Under the pieces are notes generated by a model that saw only the letters and a program-made list of their open reading frames with translations, had not been told where the DNA came from and made no database searches. DNA of 18,802 nt. It comes from JBBTSB01 sp964355775 (GTDB lineage Bacteria; Patescibacteriota; Minisyncoccia; 2-02-FULL-40-12; IGHO2-01-FULL-4-A). The DNA is taken from the NCBI GenBank assembly GCA_964355775.1, contig CAYHEP010000016.1:1-18802 (forward strand), in the 5' to 3' direction. The first letter of the stretch is position 1. Every line of letters starts with the position of its first letter. The position numbers were made by a program, and so were the translations under genes. Below are positions 12,038 to 18,802 of the stretch, one piece after another.

Positions 12038-13350
12038 AGATTTTGTTCAATAATCGCGGCTTTATCAAGCGCGAGTTTTGCATAGTAATTGCAAATACTT
12101 GATGTGCAATTTGCATTTCCACTCAAATACGACTTTGCGGCGCGTGTTTCAGCCAAAGCAGTTTGCGCGGACGCTCCATCATTTGCCAACTTGATCGCCG
12201 CAGCGGTAAATGCGTCCTGAATATTCCACGGGTTGGGTGATGCATGACCGGTGCTCTGTCGTATGCGGTCTTCGTACCCCAGCCATGTTGATGGAATGAA
12301 TTGTGCAGGTCCCATGGCACCTCCGCATCCATAGCTTGGTTCTTTTGAAACCTTCAGCGAATTTGGGTCTAAGCCAAGGGCATCGGTAATATGAAAGAAG
12401 GCGTTTTTTTCTATTTCCGCCCTTTTGAGATAGAAACTGCGCTTTGACGGATATCGGTTCGCAAGTCTGATGTAGCACTGATACATATCATCATTCCAAT
12501 TCCCACTTCCCACATTTTGTCCGAGACGTGATTCAACTTCAAGAATTGCGATCAGAAAAGCCGGACGAATACCCGTGCTTTTTGCGGCAAGCTTGCCGTA
12601 TGTAATAGCGTCCTCTACGGACACGCCGATTTGTTGCAATGACGAAATTTGTTCTCGGATACGGTCAATTTGTTGTTTTGATTCCTTCATCAGACTTTGG
12701 TATCGCGCTTCGTCACCTTTTGTCTGCTTTAAAAGTTTGTCTTTTACGGATTTATTCTGATTCAAGCTCGATGCTTGCGACAATTGAAGTGATTTTAGCT
12801 GTTGAAGCTCGGCGCGCTTATTTTCCAAATCATCTTGCTTTTGTTCCAGATCATACTTTAACTGCTTGAGCGCAACAATATTTTCGCGCAATGTGTCCTG
12901 AACGTTGTCAATATTTTGTACCGTGTTAAAAAAATCAGAAATACGAGAATCACGCGCAAAAACGTGCGTCAAACTTTCCTGATCGGAATTGTAAAGAGAC
13001 TGGAGCGATTGTGAAAGTGCTCGTTTATGGATATCGATTTTGTTTTCGGAATCCGCTATGCTTTTTTGTGTAACCGAGATATCATTGTTGGTTTGATTGA
13101 TGGAAATGCTCAAGCTTTTTATTTCAAGCTGTATCTTGGATATCTGGGCATTTAATCTGTTGATTTCATTACCAAGTGTCTTTGCCTTCCCGCTTGTTTC
13201 AAGTATTTGCTGTTGATATGCGTCAATTTGCTTTTGAATTTCGGCAATTTGCTTGTTGCGCGCGTCGATTTCTTCCTGTACCGAAGCCGTCCCATTGTGT
13301 GGTATAGCAAAAAATGCTGTAATAATGAGTAGTAAAATCAACTTTTGCAT
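12034..13350 (-). CDS. Secreted coiled-coil lytic transglycosylase (MltB-like catalytic domain)
   Basis: From ATG 13350 the product has 438 aa. It has a signal peptide (MQKLILLLIITAFFAIPHNGTA), a long coiled coil (about 24-240) of the kind found in CwlO/EnvC-type wall hydrolase regulators, and a C-terminal lytic transglycosylase domain. The likely catalytic Glu273 lies in AILEVESRLGQNVG. GCGGAMGPAQFIPSTW and NPWNIQDAFTAAAIKLA are typical of MltB-like enzymes. It cuts glycan strands and the coiled coil may localise or gate it. The N-terminus is uncertain, with in-frame ATGs also at 13368 and 13389. AAGGAG sits only one base before ATG 13350, too close to be a normal ribosome site. It diverges from murJ with overlapping start codons and is coupled to the next transglycosylase by GTGA. 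Confidence 0.88.
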   Translation of the reverse strand: MQKLILLLIITAFFAIPHNGTASVQEEIDARNKQIAEIQKQIDAYQQQILETSGKAKTLGNEINRLNAQISKIQLEIKSLSISINQTNNDISVTQKSIADSENKIDIHKRALSQSLQSLYNSDQESLTHVFARDSRISDFFNTVQNIDNVQDTLRENIVALKQLKYDLEQKQDDLENKRAELQQLKSLQLSQASSLNQNKSVKDKLLKQTKGDEARYQSLMKESKQQIDRIREQISSLQQIGVSVEDAITYGKLAAKSTGIRPAFLIAILEVESRLGQNVGSGNWNDDMYQCYIRLANRYPSKRSFYLKRAEIEKNAFFHITDALGLDPNSLKVSKEPSYGCGGAMGPAQFIPSTWLGYEDRIRQSTGHASPNPWNIQDAFTAAAIKLANDGASAQTALAETRAAKSYLSGNANCTSSICNYYAKLALDKAAIIEQNL

Positions 13351-14674
13351 GCTCCTTAAGTATATCATAAATCGCAAAACTTTTTTCAAGGGCTCGGCGA
13401 TATTGGCGTTGACGACGGTTGCAAGCTATGCACTGGGATTTTTGCGTGATCGTCAATTTGCGCACGTTTTTGGGGCATCTCACACGCTTGATGCATATAA
13501 TGCGGCATTCCTCATTCCCGATATTATATTAAACGTATTCGTGGCAGGAGCATTATCTGCTGCATTTGTACCGATTTTCACCTCTATACTTTCAAAAAAC
13601 GATCGTTCCGAATCCGATAATTTTATCAGTTCCATACTTTCCGGCTCCGTGCTTGTAGTTGGTATCGTTGGCGTTATTGCGTTTTTCTTTGCTCCGCTCT
13701 TATCGCATGCAATAGTCGGCGGTCTCGACATTGAAGCTCAACATATATATACGAATCTCATGCGGATTCTGTTACTTTCGCCGATCATCTTTGCTGTGAG
13801 CAATACGCTTGGCGGAATCTTAACGACCAAAGAGCGATTTTTCTGGTTTGGCATGTCCGCCGTTTTCTATAACCTCGGTATCATCCTTGGCACGTATTTT
13901 CTGGGTCCGTCTATGGGAATTTACGGAGCGGCTGTGGGGGTTATCATTGGCGCCATGCTTCATTTATTACCAAGATTGATCGCATCATGGCGGGACTTTT
14001 CATATCGTCCTTTGCTTCAAATCACTGAATATACGCGATCATTTTTCAAAATCATGCTTCCAAAAATGGCGGGGCATCCCATAGAGCAGTTCACCTTTCT
14101 TGGATTTACGATGATCGTCTCGGTGCTTGGTGAAGGCTCGGTGAGTATCATGAATTTCGCCCGCAATTTTCAAAGCATGCCGATCGCGGTAATCGGCATT
14201 ACCTGTGGTTTAACGATATTTCCGCTCTTGAGCAAGGCCGCCGTACGTCGTGATCGACGTGATTTTTTGCGAGAAACGTACTTGAGTTCGATTTTGGTAT
14301 TTGGTATCGCTTCACTCGCCGCAGTGGTACTATTTGCTATTCGTTACCCACTGATTTCAATTTTACTTGGAGGCGGAAAATTCGATCAAAGCGCTATCGT
14401 CACGACAGCGACGATGCTAGCTGTTTTTGCGCTATCCATTCCGACCGAAAGTGTCAATCAGATCCTCGCACGAGGTTTCTACGCTTTGCAAAACAGCATC
14501 ACGCCGACGCTCATAAGTGTTCTTGGGCTAATCATAGCAGTCGGTGGCGCCTACTTTTGGCGTCCTTCGCTTGGTATCACCGCAATCGCCTATGGATTTC
14601 TCGCGGGTAGTCTGACGAAGATTATTCTGATGTCTTTTTTGCTACGGCGCGAAAGTCGTTCTCTGTCTCTTTGA
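13349..14674 (+). CDS. murJ: Lipid II flippase MurJ
   Basis: The 441-aa polytopic membrane protein (MOP superfamily) moves lipid II across the cytoplasmic membrane. The family's N-terminal pattern is clear: SAILALTTVASYALGFLRDR, then FAHVFGASHTLDAYNAAFLIPDI. GALSAAFVPIF, TTKERFFWFGMSAVFYNLGIILG, FFKIMLPKMAGHP and NQILARGFYALQNSITP also match. It is shorter than the usual 500-520 aa and ends soon after a late helix with LLRRESRSLSL, so the last one or two helices of the 14-helix form seem to be missing. ATG 13349 lies in the same CATG as the divergent transglycosylase start; ATG 13325 is an alternative with a TAAAAT box inside it. The 3' end overlaps xseB by 53 bp. Neighbouring transglycosylases fit a cell-wall cluster. 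Confidence 0.93.
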   Translation: MLLKYIINRKTFFKGSAILALTTVASYALGFLRDRQFAHVFGASHTLDAYNAAFLIPDIILNVFVAGALSAAFVPIFTSILSKNDRSESDNFISSILSGSVLVVGIVGVIAFFFAPLLSHAIVGGLDIEAQHIYTNLMRILLLSPIIFAVSNTLGGILTTKERFFWFGMSAVFYNLGIILGTYFLGPSMGIYGAAVGVIIGAMLHLLPRLIASWRDFSYRPLLQITEYTRSFFKIMLPKMAGHPIEQFTFLGFTMIVSVLGEGSVSIMNFARNFQSMPIAVIGITCGLTIFPLLSKAAVRRDRRDFLRETYLSSILVFGIASLAAVVLFAIRYPLISILLGGGKFDQSAIVTTATMLAVFALSIPTESVNQILARGFYALQNSITPTLISVLGLIIAVGGAYFWRPSLGITAIAYGFLAGSLTKIILMSFLLRRESRSLSL

Positions 14675-14831
14675 GATGCGCTTGTGCTTCTTTGATCAGC
14701 GCCAAGCCTCGCTGGTATTTTTTGAGCGCTTCATCGAGATCAATATCCGGGTTTTGAAACCACGTCGAAATTTCCTCGAGCTCCGCGAAAGCCTTCTTGA
14801 AATTAAATTCTTTTGAGCTTTGTTTTGCCAT
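14622..14831 (-). CDS. xseB: Exodeoxyribonuclease VII small subunit
   Basis: The 69-aa helical protein binds in several copies to the large subunit of exonuclease VII, which degrades single-stranded DNA. The family pattern is visible in NFKKAFAELEEISTWFQNPD, then DLDEALKKYQRGLALIKEAQ, then a helix ending in ETEND. The length is typical. It overlaps the end of xseA by 29 bp in the same direction, so the subunits are co-translated. Its 3' end lies within the murJ 3' end on the other strand. Confidence 0.92.
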   Translation of the reverse strand: MAKQSSKEFNFKKAFAELEEISTWFQNPDIDLDEALKKYQRGLALIKEAQAHLKETENDFRAVAKKTSE

Positions 14832-15927
14832 GATAAAATTGTGCTTCTACTATATCACTCTCGTCTATTTCCGCAACCGATTTAATAATTTTGTTGTCGG
14901 TATTACGCACGATCGCATAGCCTTGTCGCAACTTAAATTCTGGATTCGAAAGCGTTAGCTGGTGCTGATAGTTTGAAAGCATAAGGTTTATCAGTTTAAA
15001 GTGTTCTTGGATAGATTGTGATACTTCGGCATTCCAAAGCGCCATGCGTTGCTTAAGATCGGCAAACAGTGCAGAGATATTTGTATGTAAAGATTGAGCT
15101 ATGTTTTGAAGCGTCATTGGCGCGGATTGCCAGTCGGCAGAGATGATTTTTGCGGCGTCCGTGGGCGTACTGGCGCGCACATCAGCCACAAAATCCGCAA
15201 TCGTCACGTCTCGCTCATGACCGATCGCTGTGATGACCGGAATCCGAGATGCAAAGATCGCCCTCGCGATGTCTTCACTATTGAATGCCGAAAGCGACTC
15301 CAGCGATCCCCCGCCGCGAGTGACGACGAGGACTTCGGTCTCTGGTGCATTTTCATTGAACCATCTGATTGCTTCACAAACCTGCTCCACTGCTTGCGCT
15401 CCCTCCACACGCACGTCGTATAATACTATGTCGAGGCCTTGCCTCGACAAGTGCTTCGTGAAATCGTTTTGCGCTTCACGATCTTGCGCGGTAATCAATC
15501 CGACTGATTTAATAAAGCTCGGCAATGGCTTTTTGTATTCATCGCTAAACAATCCCTCGGCCTCCAGTTTGCGCTTGAGTGCCTCAAATTGCCGCTTGAG
15601 CGTCCCTTCACCTGCCAACATTATCCCGAACGCCTTAAACGAAAACATCCCGCTCCGTTTCCAAATTTCCGGATACCCGCTCACTTTGATCGCCATCCCC
15701 TCCTCAAGCTCGATTCCCAGCTTGTCCATGATCGAATTAAAGCCCATGCAGTTGAGCGACGCTTCCTCCTCTTGATCGTGAATCGTAAAGTAAGTCACGC
15801 CTCCACGCCGATTGATCCTCCCGGTCACCTCGCCTGCAATCGTCACCTTGTATTGGCGCATGTTTACATTCACCGCCTCCAAAAATTGCGAAACGGTAAG
15901 CTCTTGGTCTTGAAAAGAGAAAGGCAT
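14803..15927 (-). CDS. xseA: Exodeoxyribonuclease VII large subunit
   Basis: The 374-aa catalytic subunit has an N-terminal OB-fold (about 9-105, TVSQFLEAVN then ITIAGEVTG-like strand and YFTIHD). The nuclease core has VGLITAQDREAQNDF, VVTRGGGSLESLSAFNSE (201-218) and PVITAIGHERDVTIADFVAD (230-249), then RASTPTDAA. A coiled coil and the C-terminal segment LRQGYAIVRN follow. It is shorter than the usual 400-450 aa, mainly in the coiled-coil region. A perfect 8-bp hairpin (15429-15449) lies under SRQGLDIV. It diverges from the small coiled-coil gene with 17 bp between start codons. No Shine-Dalgarno is visible. Confidence 0.94.
   Translation of the reverse strand: MPFSFQDQELTVSQFLEAVNVNMRQYKVTIAGEVTGRINRRGGVTYFTIHDQEEEASLNCMGFNSIMDKLGIELEEGMAIKVSGYPEIWKRSGMFSFKAFGIMLAGEGTLKRQFEALKRKLEAEGLFSDEYKKPLPSFIKSVGLITAQDREAQNDFTKHLSRQGLDIVLYDVRVEGAQAVEQVCEAIRWFNENAPETEVLVVTRGGGSLESLSAFNSEDIARAIFASRIPVITAIGHERDVTIADFVADVRASTPTDAAKIISADWQSAPMTLQNIAQSLHTNISALFADLKQRMALWNAEVSQSIQEHFKLINLMLSNYQHQLTLSNPEFKLRQGYAIVRNTDNKIIKSVAEIDESDIVEAQFYHGKTKLKRI
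15429..15449. repeat. 8-bp perfect hairpin within xseA
   Basis: tgtcgagg and cctcgaca pair around ccttg. On the coding strand it spans SRQGLD. The alignment length with the family looks normal here, so this may be a replacement or chance symmetry rather than an insertion. Confidence 0.35.
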
Positions 15928-15938
15928 AATTGTATGCT
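15910..15938 (+). promoter_or_regulatory. Promoter of the small coiled-coil gene, leaderless layout
   Basis: TTGAAA (15910-15915) and TATGCT (15933-15938) are 17 bp apart. The ATG at 15945 is 6 nt after the -10 box. The -35 lies inside the divergent xseA coding region. Confidence 0.5.
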
Positions 15939-15944
15939 ACCATC

Positions 15945-16223
15945 ATGGAAGAATACAAACAAATGAAGTCAGATGAGGAGTTATTAAAAGGCAAAGAAGC
16001 TTTTTGGGATAGCAAAAACCATGAATCTCGTGTTGATGTACTTCAAGAGGAAATTCAAAATATGAAAGACGAAATACGCAGACTTTTGGCGCAAGCTTCA
16101 TATCCCGGTGGCACGGACGAATTTAAAGAGAGAATTACAAAAGAAATTTCAAATAAGAAATCCGAAATAAACACTGCAGAGGCGGAATTATCTAGACTTC
16201 GCAGTATCGATCGTCCATCTTGA
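15945..16223 (+). CDS. Small coiled-coil protein of unknown function
   Basis: The 92-aa protein is highly charged and helical. VDVLQEEIQNMKDEIRRLLA and FKERITKEISNKKSEINTAE show heptad-like spacing, broken by a SYPGGTD turn, which suggests a helical hairpin. There is no signal peptide and no motif I recognise. ATG 15945 is preferred over 15930 because a promoter is placed for a leaderless message. The 3' end overlaps the methyltransferase gene by 36 bp tail to tail. Confidence 0.7.
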   Translation: MEEYKQMKSDEELLKGKEAFWDSKNHESRVDVLQEEIQNMKDEIRRLLAQASYPGGTDEFKERITKEISNKKSEINTAEAELSRLRSIDRPS

Positions 16224-17024
16224 GAAGATTCCCGTAGAAATTCGTCTTCCGTCGCGTTGAGAGAGTAAGAGTTCGCCGTGGGTGATAGTGCCGGGGCGGT
16301 ATTTCATGGTGTCTTCGAGGAGGTTGTTAAGAGCGATCGAGGATGAGTTGGTTGCGTAGCCGTTGACGAGCAAAAACCGCGCATCGGGGGAAAGCAATGA
16401 GGCGCAATCGCGCAACAAGCCGGGTAGGTCGCGATTGAATTTCCAGATACTTCCCGAGGGTCCGTGGCCGAAGGCGGGCGGATCGAGGAGAATTCCTTCG
16501 TACTGCGCCCCGCGCTTTACTTCACGCTTTACAAACTTTACCGCATCTTCCAGCATCCAGCGGATCGAGTCTGCGGGCAAACCCGAAAGCTTTTGGTTTT
16601 CCGCCGCCCAATCAAGCGCGGGCTTCGATGCATCCACATGCGTCACATGATGACCCGCTTTTGCTAGAATCATCGAGGCAGCACCGGTATAAGCGAAGAG
16701 GTCTAAAATACGAGAGGGCTTTTGCAACTTTTCTATCATCCATTTCCAGTTTTCCTCTTGTTCAGGAAATACCCCCGTGTGTTTAAAGTTCGTCAGCATG
16801 GCTTTGAGTTTAATATCACCGTAGGAAATAATCCACGGATCGGGCATGGGCTTTTTGACCTCCCAGTTTTTTTCCGCAAAAATGGCGTCGACGGTCTGCC
16901 AATCAGCGGCAGTCAGATGGCGCTCCCAGATAATTTGCGGATCAGGACGCGTCAAACGCACGCTTCCCCAGCGCTCCAGCCTCTCCCCCTCACCGGTATC
17001 AAGTAGCTCATAGTCTAAACTCAT
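16188..17024 (-). CDS. Class I SAM-dependent methyltransferase (RlmI/RlmK-like DPPAF type)
   Basis: The 278-aa protein has the SAM-binding motif I RILDLFAYTGAAS (105-117), an acidic residue after β2 (Asp131, VTHVDASKPALDWAAENQ) and motif IV LLDPPAFGHG (179-188). KHTGVFPEQEENW before motif I resembles the TGFFLDQR segment of 23S rRNA cytosine/guanine methyltransferases such as RlmI and RlmK. A nucleic-acid target, likely rRNA, is therefore inferred. There is no PUA domain. The N-terminus DYELLDTGEGERLERWG is typical of a related CPR group. It is probably transcribed as a leaderless message from a promoter inside the divergent obg gene. Confidence 0.85.
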   Translation of the reverse strand: MSLDYELLDTGEGERLERWGSVRLTRPDPQIIWERHLTAADWQTVDAIFAEKNWEVKKPMPDPWIISYGDIKLKAMLTNFKHTGVFPEQEENWKWMIEKLQKPSRILDLFAYTGAASMILAKAGHHVTHVDASKPALDWAAENQKLSGLPADSIRWMLEDAVKFVKREVKRGAQYEGILLDPPAFGHGPSGSIWKFNRDLPGLLRDCASLLSPDARFLLVNGYATNSSSIALNNLLEDTMKYRPGTITHGELLLSQRDGRRISTGIFSRWTIDTAKSR

Positions 17025-17030
17025 GCTAGT

Positions 17031-17060
17031 GTTATATCATGCTTATTGATGATGTGACAA
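17031..17060 (-). promoter_or_regulatory. Promoter of the methyltransferase gene inside the obg start
   Basis: On the minus strand, TTGTCA (17060-17055) and TATAAC (17036-17031) are 18 bp apart; each matches 5/6 of the consensus. The ATG at 17024 follows the -10 box after 6 nt, giving a leaderless message. The -35 lies within the obg coding sequence. Confidence 0.6.
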
Positions 17061-17980
17061 TTAAAGTAAAGGCCGGCGATGGGGGCAAAGGCAAGGTGTC
17101 TTTTAATAGCAACATGAAAAGCCTTGGTCCCACGGGAGCGACGGGGGGCAATGGCGGAAGTCTATATCTTGAGGGCACCGATGATCTTGGCGCGCTCTAT
17201 CAATTTCGCAATAAAAAGGACTGGAACGCGCAGGACGGCGAAGACGGTCATACGCAATTCAACGATGGTCCCGATGGCAAAGATTTGATTTTAAAAGTTC
17301 CGCTCGGTACGGTCATCCATCCCACTTCGCCCTCCGGGCTTCGCGGGACAAGTTCCGAGATCACTAAGCGTGGAGAGCGCATACTTGTGGCCAAGGGCGG
17401 TAAGGGAGGAAAGGGCAATTTTCATTTTCGATCGTCCACAAATACAAGTCCCAAGGAATTTGAGGAGGGTACGCCCGGCGAGCAGTTTACGGTGCGTCTC
17501 GAACTCAAGCTTATCGCCGATGTGGGTCTCATCGGTCTTCCAAACGTCGGCAAATCCAGCCTGCTGAACGAGCTCACCCGCGCTAAGAGCAAAGTCGCCA
17601 ACTATCAGTTTACGACGCTTGAGCCTCATCTCGGCGCGTACTACGGCGGGATCATCCTCGCCGATTTGCCCGGACTCATCGAAGGCGCGGCGAGCGGCAA
17701 GGGTCTTGGCATCAAGTTTCTTCGCCATGTCGAGCGCACCAAAGTGCTCTTTCACTGCATCGCGGCCGACTCCCCCGATCCCGAAGCCGATTACCAAACC
17801 GTCCGCACCGAGCTCGGCAATTTCAACAAAGCCCTCCTCGACAAACCCGAGTATATTTTTATCACCAAAAGCGATCTTGGTGTTCCCAAAAACTTTAATC
17901 GCAAATTTCTGCCCGTTTCCATCCACAACATGGACAGCCTCAAAGAAATCGAGAATATCCTCAAGTTTCTTTCCTCATAA
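17039..17980 (+). CDS. obg: Obg-type GTPase
   Basis: The 313-aa GTPase acts in late 50S ribosome assembly and stress control. It has the N-terminal glycine-rich Obg fold (1-158; GDGGKGKVSF, PTGATGGNGG, AKGGKGGKGNFHF) and a G domain with G1 GLPNVGKS (166-173), switch TT at 192-193, G3 DLPGLIEGA (209-217) and G4 TKSD. The optional C-terminal OCT domain is absent. An unusual loop, TSPSGLRGTSS, in the Obg domain coincides with a GC-rich repeat-like stretch. The start codon is 14 bp from the divergent methyltransferase start, without a Shine-Dalgarno. The 3' end overlaps the antiporter gene by 20 bp. Confidence 0.95.
   Translation: MLIDDVTIKVKAGDGGKGKVSFNSNMKSLGPTGATGGNGGSLYLEGTDDLGALYQFRNKKDWNAQDGEDGHTQFNDGPDGKDLILKVPLGTVIHPTSPSGLRGTSSEITKRGERILVAKGGKGGKGNFHFRSSTNTSPKEFEEGTPGEQFTVRLELKLIADVGLIGLPNVGKSSLLNELTRAKSKVANYQFTTLEPHLGAYYGGIILADLPGLIEGAASGKGLGIKFLRHVERTKVLFHCIAADSPDPEADYQTVRTELGNFNKALLDKPEYIFITKSDLGVPKNFNRKFLPVSIHNMDSLKEIENILKFLSS
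17325..17348. repeat. Possible short insertion in obg encoding SPSGLRG
   Basis: A GC-rich segment with a small hairpin (gccc-tcc-gggc, 17329-17339) encodes SPSGLRG in a loop of the Obg domain, where relatives carry a D-x-x-T-G-E turn. The replaced segment is a few residues longer than usual. Confidence 0.35.
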
Positions 17981-18802
17981 TCTTGTAGTCCTTTTCCCTC
18001 GCGCGCCAGAGGTGGTCGCCTTTGATCAGTTGCTCTGATAAAATTTCCCCGATGTAATGTCCCGCGGTTAGATGCGGGCGGATGACGTAGTCGGCGCCTT
18101 TTTGATACAGAATTGTTGATTCGTGGTCGTTGTCGGCACGGAGGATAATCTTCCGCGAGCGCGGCCCGCCAGTCCGGGTGGCGGGTGCCTTGCTTCGTAA
18201 TTGCGTGAGCAACGTCATGTTGTCTTCAAACATCGGACTCGTGCAAATCACGAGCTCGCTTTCTTCAAAATTGGCCGCCTCCAAAATATCCCGATCGGCG
18301 ATATCGCCAAGCAACACCGTGTGGCCATGTCGCTTGAAACGCTCGACGACCGCGGGGTCAAAATCAATGATAAGAAGTTTTTCTTTGGGCAGATGCGAAG
18401 CGATAATATGTCCGATGCGCTGGGCGCCGATGAGGATAATCGGCTTGTGAAATTCCTGCTCAAGGAATCCATCTTCGTTCATCGGGTCAATACGCTCAAA
18501 GATAGCAAGGAAATGCCAAAGCTTTTGCACTATGCGGTCGGCGTGGATAATCAGATAGGTTGATGTGACAATCGTGATGATGCCCACCGCCGTGATGAGA
18601 CCGACCACGGATTGGTCGATGTGGCCGAGTTTCAAGCCAAGTCCGGCAAGGATTAAACTGAACTCCGAAACCTGCGCCATGGTCACGCCCGTCATAAAAC
18701 TCGTCCGTCTTCGGTATCCCGTCATCCCCATGATGATGAGCACGATCAGCGGATTGCCTATCAGTACAAACAGCGAAAAGACGATGACGGGCCAGCCGAG
18801 TC
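17961..18802 (-). CDS. CPA2/Kef-type cation:proton antiporter, C-terminal part (runs off the window)
   Basis: The frame is open to the right edge, so the N-terminal membrane helices are missing. Visible parts are the last antiporter helices (GVTMAQVSEFSLILAGLGLK, then VVGLITAVGIITIVTSTYLI) and a cytoplasmic TrkA-N (RCK) domain starting at KPIILIGAQRIGHIIASHL. The latter contains an acidic residue after β2 (LLIIDFDP), GDIADRDIL and a run ending in VICTSP. The usual GxGxxG nucleotide loop reads GAQRIG, with Gln in place of the central Gly. An insert, APATRTGGPRS, encoded by a hairpin lies before RKIILRAD. It is likely a membrane K+ or Na+/H+ antiporter gated by a nucleotide or redox ligand. Confidence 0.9.
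   Translation of the reverse strand, partial: LGWPVIVFSLFVLIGNPLIVLIIMGMTGYRRRTSFMTGVTMAQVSEFSLILAGLGLKLGHIDQSVVGLITAVGIITIVTSTYLIIHADRIVQKLWHFLAIFERIDPMNEDGFLEQEFHKPIILIGAQRIGHIIASHLPKEKLLIIDFDPAVVERFKRHGHTVLLGDIADRDILEAANFEESELVICTSPMFEDNMTLLTQLRSKAPATRTGGPRSRKIILRADNDHESTILYQKGADYVIRPHLTAGHYIGEILSEQLIKGDHLWRAREKDYKIMRKET
18164..18186. repeat. Hairpin insertion within the antiporter TrkA-N domain
   Basis: cccgcca (18165-18171) and tggcggg (18179-18185) form a 7-bp stem around a 7-nt loop, extended by a G-T pair. In frame it encodes ATRTGGP between LRSKAP and RSRKIILRAD, a surface loop before a β-strand. Confidence 0.6.

Noticed and set aside
13253..13348. Long N-terminal extension of MurJ
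   Set aside because: The extension is the antisense of the transglycosylase signal peptide and coiled coil; MurJ homology begins after 13349.
1..18802. Alternative genetic code with TGA read as glycine, as in some CPR lineages
   Set aside because: TGA is used as the natural stop at 387, 12036-12034 (minus), 14674 and 16223, where the proteins end at expected lengths.
1..18802. CRISPR array or tandem repeats
   Set aside because: No regularly spaced direct repeats were found; the repeats present are dispersed hairpins.

Overview
The window looks like a piece of a Candidate Phyla Radiation (Patescibacteria, probably Parcubacteria-like) genome. This is inferred from several features together. 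Genes are packed very tightly and Shine-Dalgarno sequences are nearly absent in the core part. Short GC-rich hairpin insertions, including one encoding LPAGRQ, sit inside conserved proteins. The gene set is compact and typical of that group: RNase Y, MurJ, Obg, MnmA, exonuclease VII, a membrane-anchored cupredoxin and a class I aldolase. TGA is used as an ordinary stop, so no recoded genetic code is indicated.

Region 1 (1-2445) looks accessory. It starts AT-rich with an overlapping gene pair: a small protein resembling the DUF5678 family, and a retropepsin-like aspartic protease with a DTGAS motif. A perfect terminator hairpin follows. Next is a poorly coding stretch (801-1297) with a possible broken mini-gene, a second long terminator-like hairpin and a palindrome. 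A GC-rich (about 65% in a sampled line) lipoprotein gene on the minus strand then has its own sigma70-type promoter, structured leader and strong Shine-Dalgarno. It looks horizontally acquired.

Region 2 (2446-6900) begins with an NAD-dependent sugar-nucleotide epimerase cut by an in-frame stop that lies inside a 35-bp palindromic element. A cupredoxin, a tRNA-Gly(TCC) whose 3' end almost touches a peroxiredoxin start codon, and a minus-strand cluster HU - glpX (fructose-1,6-bisphosphatase) - class I fructose-bisphosphate aldolase follow. Two copies of an inverted-repeat element with conserved ATCCCGTTAGA ends sit exactly at the start codons of the cupredoxin and glpX. This is the most interesting signal in the window.

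Region 3 (6898-18802) is housekeeping. It holds RNase Y diverging from phosphoglycerate mutase; MnmA with an LPAGRQ insertion; and two lytic transglycosylases (one with a long coiled coil) that diverge from the lipid II flippase MurJ at a shared CATG. Exonuclease VII small and large subunits, a small coiled-coil protein, a DPPAF methyltransferase, Obg GTPase and a partial CPA2/Kef-type antiporter with a TrkA-N domain complete it. All six convergent gene pairs from 2446 onward overlap at their 3' ends (17-56 bp). Several genes have sigma70-like -10 boxes placed only 6-10 nt before the start codon, suggesting leaderless mRNAs. Together the genes cover central glycolysis/gluconeogenesis, peptidoglycan export and remodelling, RNA decay, tRNA modification and ribosome-associated GTPase function.
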